Assembly: GCA_947258875.1 (NCBI GenBank)
Contig: CAMYKB010000030.1
Coordinates: 1 to 51,026 of the forward strand
DNA length: 51,026 bases
Source of the DNA: an uncultured Gammaproteobacteria bacterium
GTDB taxonomy: Bacteria > Pseudomonadota > Gammaproteobacteria > CAMYKB01
Direction: 5' to 3'
A program made the translations under genes and the position numbers. Below, in pieces: positions 26,397 through 34,688 of this stretch. Below the pieces are notes generated by a model. The model saw only the letters and a program-made list of their open reading frames with translations. It ran no database searches and was not told the DNA's origin. Numbering within the stretch: the stretch's first letter is position 1; the number at the start of each line of letters is the position of its first letter.

Positions 26397-28646
26397 ATGG
26401 CACAAACAGCACGCGAAGCATCATTGGCTAGACGTAAAGCCTTATCGACTGCCGGTAAAACAGCTATTTCCGGCAATGCTGATCGTACTCGCACAGCGAC
26501 AGGCAACACAGCTACGGCTGTGGCACCAGCACCAGTAGCAAGCTATACAGCTGCGCCTGCGACAAGCAGCCAGGGCGGTAGTGCACGCAAAGCGGCACTG
26601 GCTCGACGCATCGCTATGTCTCAAGGTGGTAAGGGTGCAGTTGCAAGCACAGACAGGACTCGTTCAGCGTCAGCCAATGCCAAGACGGCAGCGGCACCTG
26701 CAGCGAACACGACGAGTGAACGTAAAGACTGTGGCTGCGGTTGTGATGGTAAGAAAGCTGAGACTCAAGCCGCACCGGCAGTGTCTACACAGGTTCAGGT
26801 CAACCGCGTAAAGAATGTTGCCCAGAACCCTGCGCGTTCAGCAGCGTTGTCACGTCGTAAGGCCATGTCTGCCAAGGGTAAGTCTGCTTTAAAGGGTGGC
26901 GCTGTCAGTGATGCCAGTGCAGCGCGTGCAGCCAACCCTAATCTGAGCAGTCGTGAACTGGCACAGGTATTGCGCGAACAGCGTAGCATTAAAGGTAAGA
27001 CGAGCAAGAAGGAAACCCGTACAGCAGCTACTGGTCCGGGTCGTCATCGTAAGGGACAGGCCGGCGCCGAAGATGCGTCCTGGAAAGTTGGTGCCAGCGA
27101 TACAGCTTCTGGCCAGACAGTGACCGGTACGATGGTCGATCGGACTGATGATGTGACCGGAAACGAAGCCAGTACATGTCGTGCAATTACCGGTACAGAA
27201 TATATGGGTGCCGACGTTTTCAAAGATTTTTGTCAGGCTGATGCCAAGCCGGGATTTAATCGAGTCAGTGTCACCTCTACTGGTTCGGGAAACAGTGTTA
27301 CTGGCAACAGAGTTGGTCGCAGCACAAAAGTAACTGGTGATGAATCAGGTACTTGCAAAAATGTGACAGGTGATGAATACGTTTCTGCAGAGCAGTCACA
27401 AAGTTATTGTGGAAGCTTTGCAACTGCAGCCCCTTCCAAGTTCAGTATTGCTGAAACAATGAAAGGCAAGACAGTTTCTGGTGACAATGTTGGTCGTTCG
27501 GAAAAGGTGACGGGCAACGAAAGTGGTGCTGACCGTGCATTAACTGGTACGCAATATATGCAGCGTGCTGATGATAACGCGCCTGCCAAGGTTAATGTCA
27601 GTCAGACATTGCGTGGTGGTTCTGTCACTGGGCAGCATATTGGTCGCAGTGAAAAAGTCACTGGTGATGAGCCCGGTAGTTGCCGCAATGTAACAGGCGA
27701 TGATTACGTAGGTTCAGAACAGTACTCAACTTTCTGCAAGAGTGCGCCTGCGCCAACTGATCGCAAAGTAGGAATGTCAGGCACATTAATGGGTAAGACT
27801 GTTACAGGCACTATGACTGATCGAAGTGACAATGTAACAGGTAGTGAAGCAGGCACATGTAAAGCGCTTACTGGTACGCCATATTCTGGGCAAGAGCAAA
27901 CGGAAGCGTTTTGTTCAGCACCCGATAAAGCAATGGCTATGGCACGTGCACGTAAAGGCACATCGAATGTTGGACCTAGCATGACAGGTATTCAGCCAGG
28001 TATTAATGGCGTCATGACTGGTAATGTAAAAGGTGTTTGTGAACCTGTTACAGGTACGCCTTACGTTGGCGCAGATCAGGCTGCTGAAGTGTGCTCTGCG
28101 ACTGCAGCATTACCATCGAGCCCTGATTTTCCGCAGCAGCTAGGTGGTGGTCAGCCGTGGGGTGAATTCAGCGTCACATCTCCAATTGGCGATGCTCAGG
28201 CAATGATGGCTAATGGCGCGATTACGGGTACAAGCTATGAGAAAGGTCATATAACAGGTCCTTTTGGTATGGCAGGTGGCAAAGTCACGGGTACTGAAGA
28301 AGCGCGTTTTGGTGGTTCCAATCAACCAATGCCGGAGCCCGTTCCAGGAACTGCAGGGATGGTTGATGGTCGCGTCAAGTCACGCATTACTGGTGAAGGT
28401 CAGGATGCGGGACAGAAAATCACGGGTGATGACTGGGACCGAGGTGATCATGTAACAGGTACAGAAGGGACTTCTGCAACGCGCCGAAATCCAACTCGCC
28501 GAGGCTCAACGGCTTTAATGGCTTCAATGGCAGTGGACAATAAGCGTAATGAAGAAATGCCGTTACCTGTAAGTAAAGTAACTGGCAGCAGTGGTAACAC
28601 TGAGCAAGGCTCTTTAATAACTTATTCTGGCGGCGCTCGCGGGTAA
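26397..28646 (+). CDS. csoS2: Carboxysome assembly scaffold CsoS2
   Basis: This is an intrinsically disordered scaffold that links RuBisCO to the shell. The N-terminal region (about 1-225) holds four repeats of the type ARxAxLxRRxAxSxxGK, the known RuBisCO-binding motif. A Cys-rich spot (DCGCGCDGKK) follows the second repeat. The middle region (about 228-566) has five to six repeats of the VTG...DRS..VTG..EAGTC..LTGTPY type with paired Cys. The C-terminal region ends in the shell-binding type tail SLITYSGGARG. At 749 residues it is somewhat shorter than the 869 of Halothiobacillus. I found no convincing frameshift site of the kind that makes the short CsoS2A form. Confidence 0.95.
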   Translation: MAQTAREASLARRKALSTAGKTAISGNADRTRTATGNTATAVAPAPVASYTAAPATSSQGGSARKAALARRIAMSQGGKGAVASTDRTRSASANAKTAAAPAANTTSERKDCGCGCDGKKAETQAAPAVSTQVQVNRVKNVAQNPARSAALSRRKAMSAKGKSALKGGAVSDASAARAANPNLSSRELAQVLREQRSIKGKTSKKETRTAATGPGRHRKGQAGAEDASWKVGASDTASGQTVTGTMVDRTDDVTGNEASTCRAITGTEYMGADVFKDFCQADAKPGFNRVSVTSTGSGNSVTGNRVGRSTKVTGDESGTCKNVTGDEYVSAEQSQSYCGSFATAAPSKFSIAETMKGKTVSGDNVGRSEKVTGNESGADRALTGTQYMQRADDNAPAKVNVSQTLRGGSVTGQHIGRSEKVTGDEPGSCRNVTGDDYVGSEQYSTFCKSAPAPTDRKVGMSGTLMGKTVTGTMTDRSDNVTGSEAGTCKALTGTPYSGQEQTEAFCSAPDKAMAMARARKGTSNVGPSMTGIQPGINGVMTGNVKGVCEPVTGTPYVGADQAAEVCSATAALPSSPDFPQQLGGGQPWGEFSVTSPIGDAQAMMANGAITGTSYEKGHITGPFGMAGGKVTGTEEARFGGSNQPMPEPVPGTAGMVDGRVKSRITGEGQDAGQKITGDDWDRGDHVTGTEGTSATRRNPTRRGSTALMASMAVDNKRNEEMPLPVSKVTGSSGNTEQGSLITYSGGARG

Positions 28647-28667
28647 CCGTAACGCTCTGAGTAGAGA

Positions 28668-30170
28668 ATGCTAAGGCGTAATACGAACCGCTCTATGGGC
28701 CGGAATAGAACCGGCTCCAGAGTGAGACAATCTGGCGCAACATACACGTCACGTCCTGATACGGCGAGACGAGTAGTTGTAGCAGACACGGCTAATCATC
28801 CGTTGGTTGATGGTCGTGACAATGGGCACTTATATCAATACGAACAAGCAGTAAAGAAGTCGTTTGATGCCATTGTTCCAGCGCTGCGTAAAGTCTCTGC
28901 TTTCCAGCATGAGGAAGATTTTGTTGCAAGAGCGCAAGCAGTAGCAACACAACAACTTGGGTATCAACTGCCAGAAGGAATTCTGCAAGACGCCTGGGTT
29001 GAACAGTTAGATATGCGTTCTTTATTTGCATGGTGTGTGTTTAAAACCTACCACCGTTTTTGTGATGAGTTTTTTATTAACGCACCATTGAATAACCAGA
29101 GTACTGAAGAATTTCAGGACTTTTTACAGCAGTGTGGTTTTCACACTTTGGATATATCGCCCTGTGCGGACGGACGTTTGGCTCACGCTATTCGTTACGT
29201 GTTACGACTACCGATTGATGCAGTACGTCGTAAATCCTACGCAGGCGCCATGTTTGATATTGATGACAGTATCCAGAAGTGGGTGGAAACAGAAATGCTG
29301 AGATATCGTGAAGGGCGGCCGAATACGGCAGATGCACCGACACGTTATCTAAAGACTGTGGCTTATCATTTGAGCTCAGTTGACCCAGGTTACGAGGGCT
29401 GTGCCGCACATGGTTCAGATGATGCGAAAGCTGCAGCGGAAGGGTTGAATCGCTTATTAGCGTTTCAACAAGCAGTTGAAAATAGTTTTTGTTGTGGTGC
29501 CTCTATCGACTTGTTGTTGCTGGGCATCGATACAGATACTGATGCCATCAAGGTTCATATACCTGATGCGAACGGTAACATCGAATTAGACAGGTTTGTT
29601 GATGCCAAAGAGGTTTATCAGCAAACACAGCATCTCTCAGCGGTAGATGGGATGCAGCGGATCGAACAAATGATTCGCGATGCGCAAGCAAATGTTAATG
29701 ACGGTATGTTGAAGTTGATTAGCAAACTGCTCATTAATAATTTGTCGCAAATAGAATATGTACGTAGCTACTTTGGTAGCCACTATGAAGATATTGGCCA
29801 TGCAGAGCGTTTTATTGGTGCTGGCATTGGCTTTGAAGAAGTGCAACTACGCAATCTGACATATTTTGCGTACTTGAACACGGTTGAAGAATCAACGGCT
29901 GACTTTGATGTTGGCATCAAGATCTTCAGCAAGTTAAATGTGGCGCATGGTTTGCCGGTACCTATCGTGATTCGGTTTGATTATCACGGCCAGGTACCTG
30001 GGGCACGCGAGCGGGCAACAGAGCACTGCCAACGCGTGTCAGATGCAGTAGCAAGTCGCTATGGCGACCTGTCTCAAAAGGGATTACTGCATACCTTGTT
30101 GGTGGTTCGTGATTGCAATGCTAACGGCCAGATTGAGATATTAGGTTCGTCGTTAAAAGCGGCGTTATAA
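28668..30170 (+). CDS. csoSCA: Carboxysomal carbonic anhydrase CsoSCA
   Basis: This diverged beta-carbonic anhydrase inside the shell converts bicarbonate to CO2 for RuBisCO. At 500 residues it matches the family. The zinc and active-site set aligns with the known enzyme: C166, D168 and R170 in SPCADGR, then H234 in AYHLSS and C245 in YEGCAAHG. The basic N-terminal tail of about 35 residues (RRNTNRSMGRNRTGSR) is of the type that binds RuBisCO. It lies 21 bases after csoS2. Confidence 0.95.
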   Translation: MLRRNTNRSMGRNRTGSRVRQSGATYTSRPDTARRVVVADTANHPLVDGRDNGHLYQYEQAVKKSFDAIVPALRKVSAFQHEEDFVARAQAVATQQLGYQLPEGILQDAWVEQLDMRSLFAWCVFKTYHRFCDEFFINAPLNNQSTEEFQDFLQQCGFHTLDISPCADGRLAHAIRYVLRLPIDAVRRKSYAGAMFDIDDSIQKWVETEMLRYREGRPNTADAPTRYLKTVAYHLSSVDPGYEGCAAHGSDDAKAAAEGLNRLLAFQQAVENSFCCGASIDLLLLGIDTDTDAIKVHIPDANGNIELDRFVDAKEVYQQTQHLSAVDGMQRIEQMIRDAQANVNDGMLKLISKLLINNLSQIEYVRSYFGSHYEDIGHAERFIGAGIGFEEVQLRNLTYFAYLNTVEESTADFDVGIKIFSKLNVAHGLPVPIVIRFDYHGQVPGARERATEHCQRVSDAVASRYGDLSQKGLLHTLLVVRDCNANGQIEILGSSLKAAL

Positions 30171-30186
30171 AGCGCGGAGAAACTAG

Positions 30187-30435
30187 GTGAAAATTTGTCA
30201 AGTAGTAAAACCGCTGGTATCAACTAACCGCATACCGGGTATGGAACACAAGCACCTACAGGTGGTGCATGATGGTTCGGCACTGGCAGTGGCTGTTGAC
30301 GCAGTCGGTGCAAAACCTGATGACTGGGTTATCTGTGTCGGTAGTTCTGCTGCGCGTGAAGCTGCGGGAAGTAAAGAGTACCCGAGTGATTTAACGATTG
30401 TTGGCATTATCGATCACTGGGAAGCAGAGAGTTAA
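30187..30435 (+). CDS. csoS4A: Carboxysome vertex protein CsoS4A
   Basis: This 82-residue pentamer-forming shell protein (BMC-P/EutN-CcmL fold) caps the icosahedral vertices. It has the characteristic PLVSTNRIPGMEHKHLQVV and DWVICVGSSAAREAAGS stretches. The start is a GTG preceded by GGAG. It lies 16 bases after csoSCA and is followed 5 bases later by its paralogue. Confidence 0.94.
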   Translation: MKICQVVKPLVSTNRIPGMEHKHLQVVHDGSALAVAVDAVGAKPDDWVICVGSSAAREAAGSKEYPSDLTIVGIIDHWEAES

Positions 30436-30440
30436 TCGCT

Positions 30441-30695
30441 ATGGAAATTTTTCAGGCGGATAAATCCCTGGTTTGTACGAGCCGCGTACCTGGCTTGAAG
30501 CAGACACACCTACGAGTTTTGCGAAGCACAAGTGGTAGCAAGGTGGTGGCAGTTGACCCGGTTGGCGTTAGAGAAGGTAACTGGGTTTTTACAGCAAGTG
30601 GTTCTGCGGCGCGTTATGCGGCAGGTGACTTTGAAGTACTTACTGATTTAACGATTGCAGGAATTATTGATAACTGGCAAGACGATGCCGGTTAA
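30441..30695 (+). CDS. csoS4B: Carboxysome vertex protein CsoS4B
   Basis: This 84-residue paralogue of CsoS4A has SLVCTSRVPGLKQTHLRVL and GNWVFTASGSAARYAAGD. Both paralogues are needed to seal vertices against CO2 leakage in other alpha-carboxysomes. The gene follows csoS4A closely in the same operon. Confidence 0.94.
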   Translation: MEIFQADKSLVCTSRVPGLKQTHLRVLRSTSGSKVVAVDPVGVREGNWVFTASGSAARYAAGDFEVLTDLTIAGIIDNWQDDAG

Positions 30696-30746
30696 TGAAT
30701 AAAGAAAGTTTTTTTTAATTTAACTGAGATATCAGGAGATAAGCAG

Positions 30747-31046
30747 ATGGCTAGTGAAAACTACGGTATTGCCTTGGGCATGATCGAAACTCGTGGCTTA
30801 GTGCCAGCAATTGAAGCAGCAGATGCGATGACCAAAGCAGCTGAAGTTCGTCTAATCGGGCGTGAGTTCGTTGGTGGTGGTTACGTAACTGTTCTGGTTC
30901 GTGGTGAAACAGGTGCGGTTAACGCTGCGGTTCGCGCTGGTGCCGATGCCTGTGAACGTGTTGGTGATGGCCTGGTAGCGGCGCACATCATTGCACGCCC
31001 ACACAAAGAAGTTGAACCAGTTCTGCCGGCTGGTGGTGCTAGTTAA
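30747..31046 (+). CDS. csoS1: Carboxysome shell hexamer CsoS1, copy 1
   Basis: This 99-residue single BMC-domain protein makes the hexameric facets of the shell. It contains GIALGMIETRGLVPAIEAAD, LIGREFVGGGYVTVLVRGE and GAVNAAVRAGADACERVGD. CAGGAG lies before the ATG. It differs from the next gene at only a few positions in the shared BMC core; the main difference is the tail (HKEVEPVLPAGGAS). It probably corresponds to CsoS1A or CsoS1C, but which cannot be told. Confidence 0.95.
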   Translation: MASENYGIALGMIETRGLVPAIEAADAMTKAAEVRLIGREFVGGGYVTVLVRGETGAVNAAVRAGADACERVGDGLVAAHIIARPHKEVEPVLPAGGAS

Positions 31047-31077
31047 TCAATCGTTTTGTAACGACTGATTGATTTTT
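31045..31077 (+). terminator. Terminator-like attenuator between csoS1 copies
   Basis: AATCAATC and GATTGATT form a stem with an inner CGTT/AACG, followed by TTTTT. It begins in the stop codon of the first csoS1. Placed inside the operon, it should lower but not abolish transcription of the downstream genes. Confidence 0.55.
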
Positions 31078-31102
31078 CTTTATCCTATTAAGGGGAATAA
31101 CT

Positions 31103-31420
31103 ATGGCCGATGATACTTACGGTATTGCTTTAGGCATGATCGAAACACGTGGTCTGGTTCCTGCTATTGAAGCAGCGGATGCCATGACAAAAGCAGCAGA
31201 AGTTCATCTGATCGGACGCGAGTTTGTTGGTGGTGGCTACGTGACAGTTCTGGTTCGTGGTGAAACAGGTGCCGTTAATGCTGCCGTTCGTGCCGGTGCT
31301 GATGCCTGTGAACGTGTTGGTGATGGCCTGGTTGCAGCGCATATTATTGCTCGCCCGCATTCCGAAATTGAACCTGTATTAGCAAATAGCGAAGGTTTTG
31401 AGTCTAGAAAGGTTTCTTAA
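31103..31420 (+). CDS. csoS1: Carboxysome shell hexamer CsoS1, copy 2
   Basis: This 105-residue BMC-domain shell protein is almost identical in its core to the preceding copy. The C-terminal tail differs and is longer (SEIEPVLANSEGFESRKVS). AGGGGAA lies before the ATG. Tandem csoS1 copies are normal in alpha-carboxysome operons. Confidence 0.95.
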   Translation: MADDTYGIALGMIETRGLVPAIEAADAMTKAAEVHLIGREFVGGGYVTVLVRGETGAVNAAVRAGADACERVGDGLVAAHIIARPHSEIEPVLANSEGFESRKVS

Positions 31421-31442
31421 CCTGGCACGTGTGTAATTCGTG

Positions 31443-31895
31443 ATGCTATACGCAACTGGAGATCAGTGGGTCCTGGGTTACCTGGGTAGGGCGCTTAGTT
31501 TGGAGATGACCGCAGTACAGCAGTACGCGACTCAGGCCAAATTGGTGTCAGTCTGGGGACTGACTGAGGATGCTAGTAAGTTACAGGAGGAGTCGCTCGA
31601 AGAGATGGGTCATGTAGAGAGAATAATCTCTCGCATGCTCGCTCTTGAGGCGGCACCGAATGCTTCCGTGCTGCGCCCGGTAAAACTGGGTAGGAGTTTG
31701 CGAGAACTCTTACTCGCTGATGCAGAGCTGGAAAAAGATCTGGTTGAGCTCTACAGCCAGGCTGCTCACCATTGTGCACGAAATGGTGATCATGATAATC
31801 GCCGATTTTTCAATGACTTATTGATGGAAGAACAGGCGCACGACGCAGCATTAACGGAGTGGTTAAAAAAGCTTGAGTCTTCCGAGACTTCGTAA
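31443..31895 (+). CDS. Ferritin-like protein of the carboxysome operon
   Basis: This is a 150-residue four-helix-bundle protein of the bacterioferritin-like type. The helices carry Glu and His pairs suited to a di-iron site: LSLEMTAVQQYATQA, LEEMGHVERI and LLMEEQAHDAALTEW. Similar genes occur in many alpha-carboxysome loci, but their function is unproven; redox or iron handling is possible. The ATG at 31443 is used; a GTG lies one codon before it. It sits between csoS1 and the acRAF gene. Confidence 0.85.
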   Translation: MLYATGDQWVLGYLGRALSLEMTAVQQYATQAKLVSVWGLTEDASKLQEESLEEMGHVERIISRMLALEAAPNASVLRPVKLGRSLRELLLADAELEKDLVELYSQAAHHCARNGDHDNRRFFNDLLMEEQAHDAALTEWLKKLESSETS

Positions 31896-31928
31896 TCCAC
31901 GCGTGTTAAATTCTGATTCGGAGTGACC

Positions 31929-32210
31929 ATGAAAAAAGAATGGAATGAGCGCAATCGTCCCAACCGCCTGGAAAAACAATACCAGTTCGAGGACTATGAA
32001 GCGTTACGTGGCTTTCTTGATCGTGCGGCGGAATTGTCTGAAAAAGAAGATTATTATCCTGATATGGGCTTTGGTCGCGATTATGTGAATATCACAATCC
32101 ATGCACCGGAAGACAGTAAAACTGTCACTGAACAACAACGTCAATTTGCAGTACAACTTGATTCACTCTTTAGTGAGAAATCTAGTGAGAAACCTATAGA
32201 GCACGAGTAA
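31929..32210 (+). CDS. RuBisCO assembly factor acRAF (pterin dehydratase-like)
   Basis: This 93-residue protein resembles pterin-4a-carbinolamine dehydratase. It has FEDYEALRGFLDRAAELSE and the DYVNITIH strand, and it lacks a full catalytic His set. Such proteins in carboxysome operons act as a RuBisCO assembly chaperone. GGAG precedes the ATG at 31929; a GTG at 31923 is a less likely start. Its TAA stop overlaps the next start by one base (TAATG). Confidence 0.85.
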   Translation: MKKEWNERNRPNRLEKQYQFEDYEALRGFLDRAAELSEKEDYYPDMGFGRDYVNITIHAPEDSKTVTEQQRQFAVQLDSLFSEKSSEKPIEHE

Positions 32211-32830
32211 TGAGTATTATTGCCATTGTTGGTAACAAGGGTGGGGCAGGGAAAACAACATTATCGTTGAATATCGCTACGGGCATGAAAAACAGGGGCC
32301 GTACAGCAATCATCGATGCTGATCCACAGCGTTCCTCTTTACAATGGCGGGCATTTGCTGAAAATGATGCGGTCTCTGTCTATGAAGCGAATAATGAGCT
32401 GGGTGTGCAAGCTCAAATATTAATGCAAGACTATGAAAGGATCATCATAGATTGTCCACCCTCCGTGTTTGCTCCACAGACAAACAAAGCACTAGTTATC
32501 AGTGATCGTGCTGTTATCCCGGTACAGCCATCCCCCATGGATTTGTGGGCAACTATACATATTGTTGAAGCTGTAGAACAAGCCCAGCAAACTAACCCCA
32601 GATTAAGACCATTACTTGTTATTAACCAGCTGGAACCACGCACGATTTTATCCAGGCTGGTACGTGATGCGGTAAAGGAAATAGGTATACCCGTAGCGGA
32701 TACCATGATTCGTCGTCGCACCATATTTAGAAGCAGTGCACTTGAAGGCAAAAGTATTTATGAGGTTGGCCGACGTGGTGACGAAGCTGTAGAAGAAATC
32801 GAGCAATTGATCCAGGAGATTATGCAATGA
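32210..32830 (+). CDS. mcdA: Carboxysome-positioning ParA-type ATPase McdA
   Basis: This 206-residue ParA/MinD-family ATPase spaces carboxysomes along the nucleoid. The deviant Walker A is NKGGAGKTT near residue 9-17, Walker B is in IIIDCPPS, and DADPQRSSLQW follows the signature. It overlaps acRAF by one base and overlaps mcdB by four (ATGA), so it is a tightly coupled pair. Alpha-type McdA genes have this operon position in other proteobacteria. Confidence 0.9.
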   Translation: MSIIAIVGNKGGAGKTTLSLNIATGMKNRGRTAIIDADPQRSSLQWRAFAENDAVSVYEANNELGVQAQILMQDYERIIIDCPPSVFAPQTNKALVISDRAVIPVQPSPMDLWATIHIVEAVEQAQQTNPRLRPLLVINQLEPRTILSRLVRDAVKEIGIPVADTMIRRRTIFRSSALEGKSIYEVGRRGDEAVEEIEQLIQEIMQ

Positions 32831-33039
32831 GCAGTAATGACAAAATGAAAGATAAACTCGTCAATTCAATGCGAATGACAAAGACAGGTACAGCCACTAC
32901 AACTACTGCTTCTGAGAAAAAAGAACGACCTGCAGCTACAGCAAAGCCAGCGAAAAAAGCGGCGCAACCTCGCAAAAAGCCTGCCTCAACACCTGCTGCT
33001 TCGGGTTTTTCGTCTGGATGTAGAGTCTGGCCGGACTAG
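32827..33039 (+). CDS. mcdB: Carboxysome-positioning adaptor McdB (alpha type)
   Basis: This short, low-complexity protein of 70 residues is rich in Ala, Lys, Thr and Pro and is probably disordered. The C-terminal end CRVWPD carries the near-terminal Trp that is conserved in alpha-type McdB proteins. Such proteins load on the carboxysome shell and stimulate McdA. The ATGA overlap with mcdA supports the assignment. The sequence is otherwise too short and biased for homology. Confidence 0.8.
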   Translation: MSSNDKMKDKLVNSMRMTKTGTATTTTASEKKERPAATAKPAKKAAQPRKKPASTPAASGFSSGCRVWPD

Positions 33040-33043
33040 AAGC

Positions 33044-33069
33044 ATTATATAGATTGAAGTCTATATAAT
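33044..33069. promoter_or_regulatory. Inverted repeat upstream of cbbR (candidate CbbR-type operator 3)
   Basis: Perfect 10-base arms (ATTATATAGA and its complement) enclose TTGAAG. The core matches the sites before csoS1D and cbbL. It lies 5 bases past the mcdB stop and about 230 bases before cbbR. It may also act as a terminator, but no T-run follows. A second weaker pair (CCTGA/TCAGG) lies at 33086-33103. Confidence 0.6.
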
Positions 33070-33296
33070 TAAAGAATATAATCTTCCTGAATATATAATC
33101 AGGCATTTCGAAATTACAGGCTTAAGCCATGAAGTGTCTGGCTATCAAGGATTAAACCATTCCATTTTTATCACACAAATCGTGCGTGGAGATGGAAATC
33201 AAGACTTCTGCCGTTAGCTCGATATCTCAAACTATATTGGACGCGGTGAGTTTTACATTGATTTGGTTGACCTGATTACTAAAGCCGGTTGTTTAC

Positions 33297-34340
33297 ATGC
33301 CCAAGTCAAGTGATAACACCAGCAACACACCCACCGCGACATCTGATTTCCTGGTCCGTCATGCGACTTTACGACAATTACAAGTTTTTGAAGTAATCTT
33401 CCGATTAGGCAGTTTCACACGTGCGGCTGAGGAACTGTTTCTTACCCAGCCAACGGTCTCCATGCAAATCAAGAAGCTTAGCGACGCTATTGGTCTACCT
33501 CTGTTCGAGCATGTTGGGCGTCGTATTGAACCGACTGAAGCCGGTATCGAGCTCTATGACGCCTGTCGTCGTATGTTCGAGTCTTTATCGAATTTTGAGA
33601 TGAAAGTGGCGGATATGAAAGGCTTGAAACGGGGCCGCTTGCGCCTGGCTGTCATTACTACCGCTAAATATATGGCGCCAGAAATGCTTGGTGACTTTAG
33701 CAAGCTTTATTCCGGGATTGAGTTAGCCCTGAAGGTCACTAATCGCGATAGTATTATTGAGCGTATGCACAATAATGTCGACGATCTTTATATCATGGGC
33801 CAGGTGCCGGAAGGTGAGCTTGACGTACAGTCATATGCCTTCGCACCAAATCCTTTAGTTGTGCTCGCACCTCGCGATCATCCAATGGTTAGCAAGAAAA
33901 ATATTCGCCTTGAAGAGATAGCCGAGGAACCTTTTATAGTGCGTGAACCAGGATCCGGGATGCGTGACGCTACCTTCCGGGCATTCGATGCCAAGGGACT
34001 ACGACCAAAAGTAAGGATGGAACTGGGAAGTAATGAGGCCATTAAACATGCCATCGTTGGTGATCTCGGTCTGTCGGTGATGTCTTTGCACACTATATTG
34101 CTTGAAGGTATTGATGGACCAGTTGCCGTTCTTGATGTTAAAGGATTTCCCATCATGCGTAACTGGTACATGGTTTATCCGAAAGGTAAAGAACTATCAC
34201 TGATAGCAAGGACATTCCTTGATTTTGCTATTGAATATGAATCTATTATTTGTGAGCGTATGGAGAGTTTGTTGCCGGGCAGCAAAGAGGCCTATATGGA
34301 AAGCAAAGAACGGGGTAGCAAAAAATCCAAAAAGGCATAG
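33297..34340 (+). CDS. cbbR: LysR-type regulator CbbR
   Basis: This is a 347-residue LysR-family activator of Calvin-cycle genes. The N-terminal helix-turn-helix is in the region LRQLQVFEVIFRLGSFTRAA, followed by the LTQPTVSMQIKKLSD recognition helix (about residues 24-60). The two-lobed effector-binding domain follows (about 90-305). The C-terminal tail is Lys-rich. It lies downstream of the carboxysome operon, in the same direction, and upstream of the DAB cluster, so it could control both. CbbR proteins usually sense NADPH or sugar phosphates. Confidence 0.9.
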   Translation: MPKSSDNTSNTPTATSDFLVRHATLRQLQVFEVIFRLGSFTRAAEELFLTQPTVSMQIKKLSDAIGLPLFEHVGRRIEPTEAGIELYDACRRMFESLSNFEMKVADMKGLKRGRLRLAVITTAKYMAPEMLGDFSKLYSGIELALKVTNRDSIIERMHNNVDDLYIMGQVPEGELDVQSYAFAPNPLVVLAPRDHPMVSKKNIRLEEIAEEPFIVREPGSGMRDATFRAFDAKGLRPKVRMELGSNEAIKHAIVGDLGLSVMSLHTILLEGIDGPVAVLDVKGFPIMRNWYMVYPKGKELSLIARTFLDFAIEYESIICERMESLLPGSKEAYMESKERGSKKSKKA

Positions 34341-34370
34341 GTTTTCAGTGAATAGATTTATCGACATTAA

Positions 34371-34387
34371 ACTATAGCTTCTATAGT
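34371..34387. promoter_or_regulatory. Short palindrome downstream of cbbR
   Basis: ACTATAG, CTT and CTATAGT form a 7-base inverted repeat with a 3-base centre, about 30 bases after the cbbR stop. It shares the TATAG half-site with the three candidate operators but has a different spacing. It could be a hairpin at the cbbR end or an operator for the dab genes. The gap 34341-34513 also contains three tandem ATAATTC units (34422-34442). Confidence 0.3.
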
Positions 34388-34513
34388 AAGACTCAATGAG
34401 TAAATGACGCTGATTACATACATAATTCATAATTCATAATTCAATATTTTTATATCTGGAAATTGTTGGCTTAGTGCTCAGAATAATATCAATGCCAGGT
34501 TGGAGCGTGAATA

Positions 34514-34669
34514 GTGACGATTTTCAATGAAACAGGTTTACGTGACCTGCAAGGTGATATCTTTGGCGGTGTTGCAGCTGCTGTTATTGTTCTGTCTATG
34601 GCATTAGCTTTCGGCGTAGCTTCTGTAACTGGTGTCGAAACCGATCTAATAACAAGACCAGCAGTCTGA
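34514..34669 (+). pseudogene. 5' remnant of a SulP permease gene
   Basis: A GTG-started frame of 51 codons runs MTIFNETGLRDLQGDIFGGV and on, then loses similarity and stops. About 31 of its first 45 residues match the start of the complete SulP protein encoded at 40706. It therefore preserves the beginning of a second, diverged sulP gene. It ends 20 bases before dabB and is too short to be a transporter. Whether it is still translated as a leader is unknown. Confidence 0.75.
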
Positions 34670-34688
34670 CAGGGGTAGAGATAAAAAC

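Noticed and set aside
26397-28646. Programmed frameshift site in csoS2
   Set aside because: I looked for a slippery heptamer followed by a hairpin and a nearby stop. A T-rich spot near 27227 is not in the right register, so I make no claim.
31422-31440. TGGCACG-like start of a sigma54 promoter before the ferritin-like gene
   Set aside because: The -12 GC element is missing at the required 10-base distance.
33192-33275. A 27-codon frame upstream of cbbR
   Set aside because: There is no ribosome-binding site at a workable distance and no recognisable sequence.
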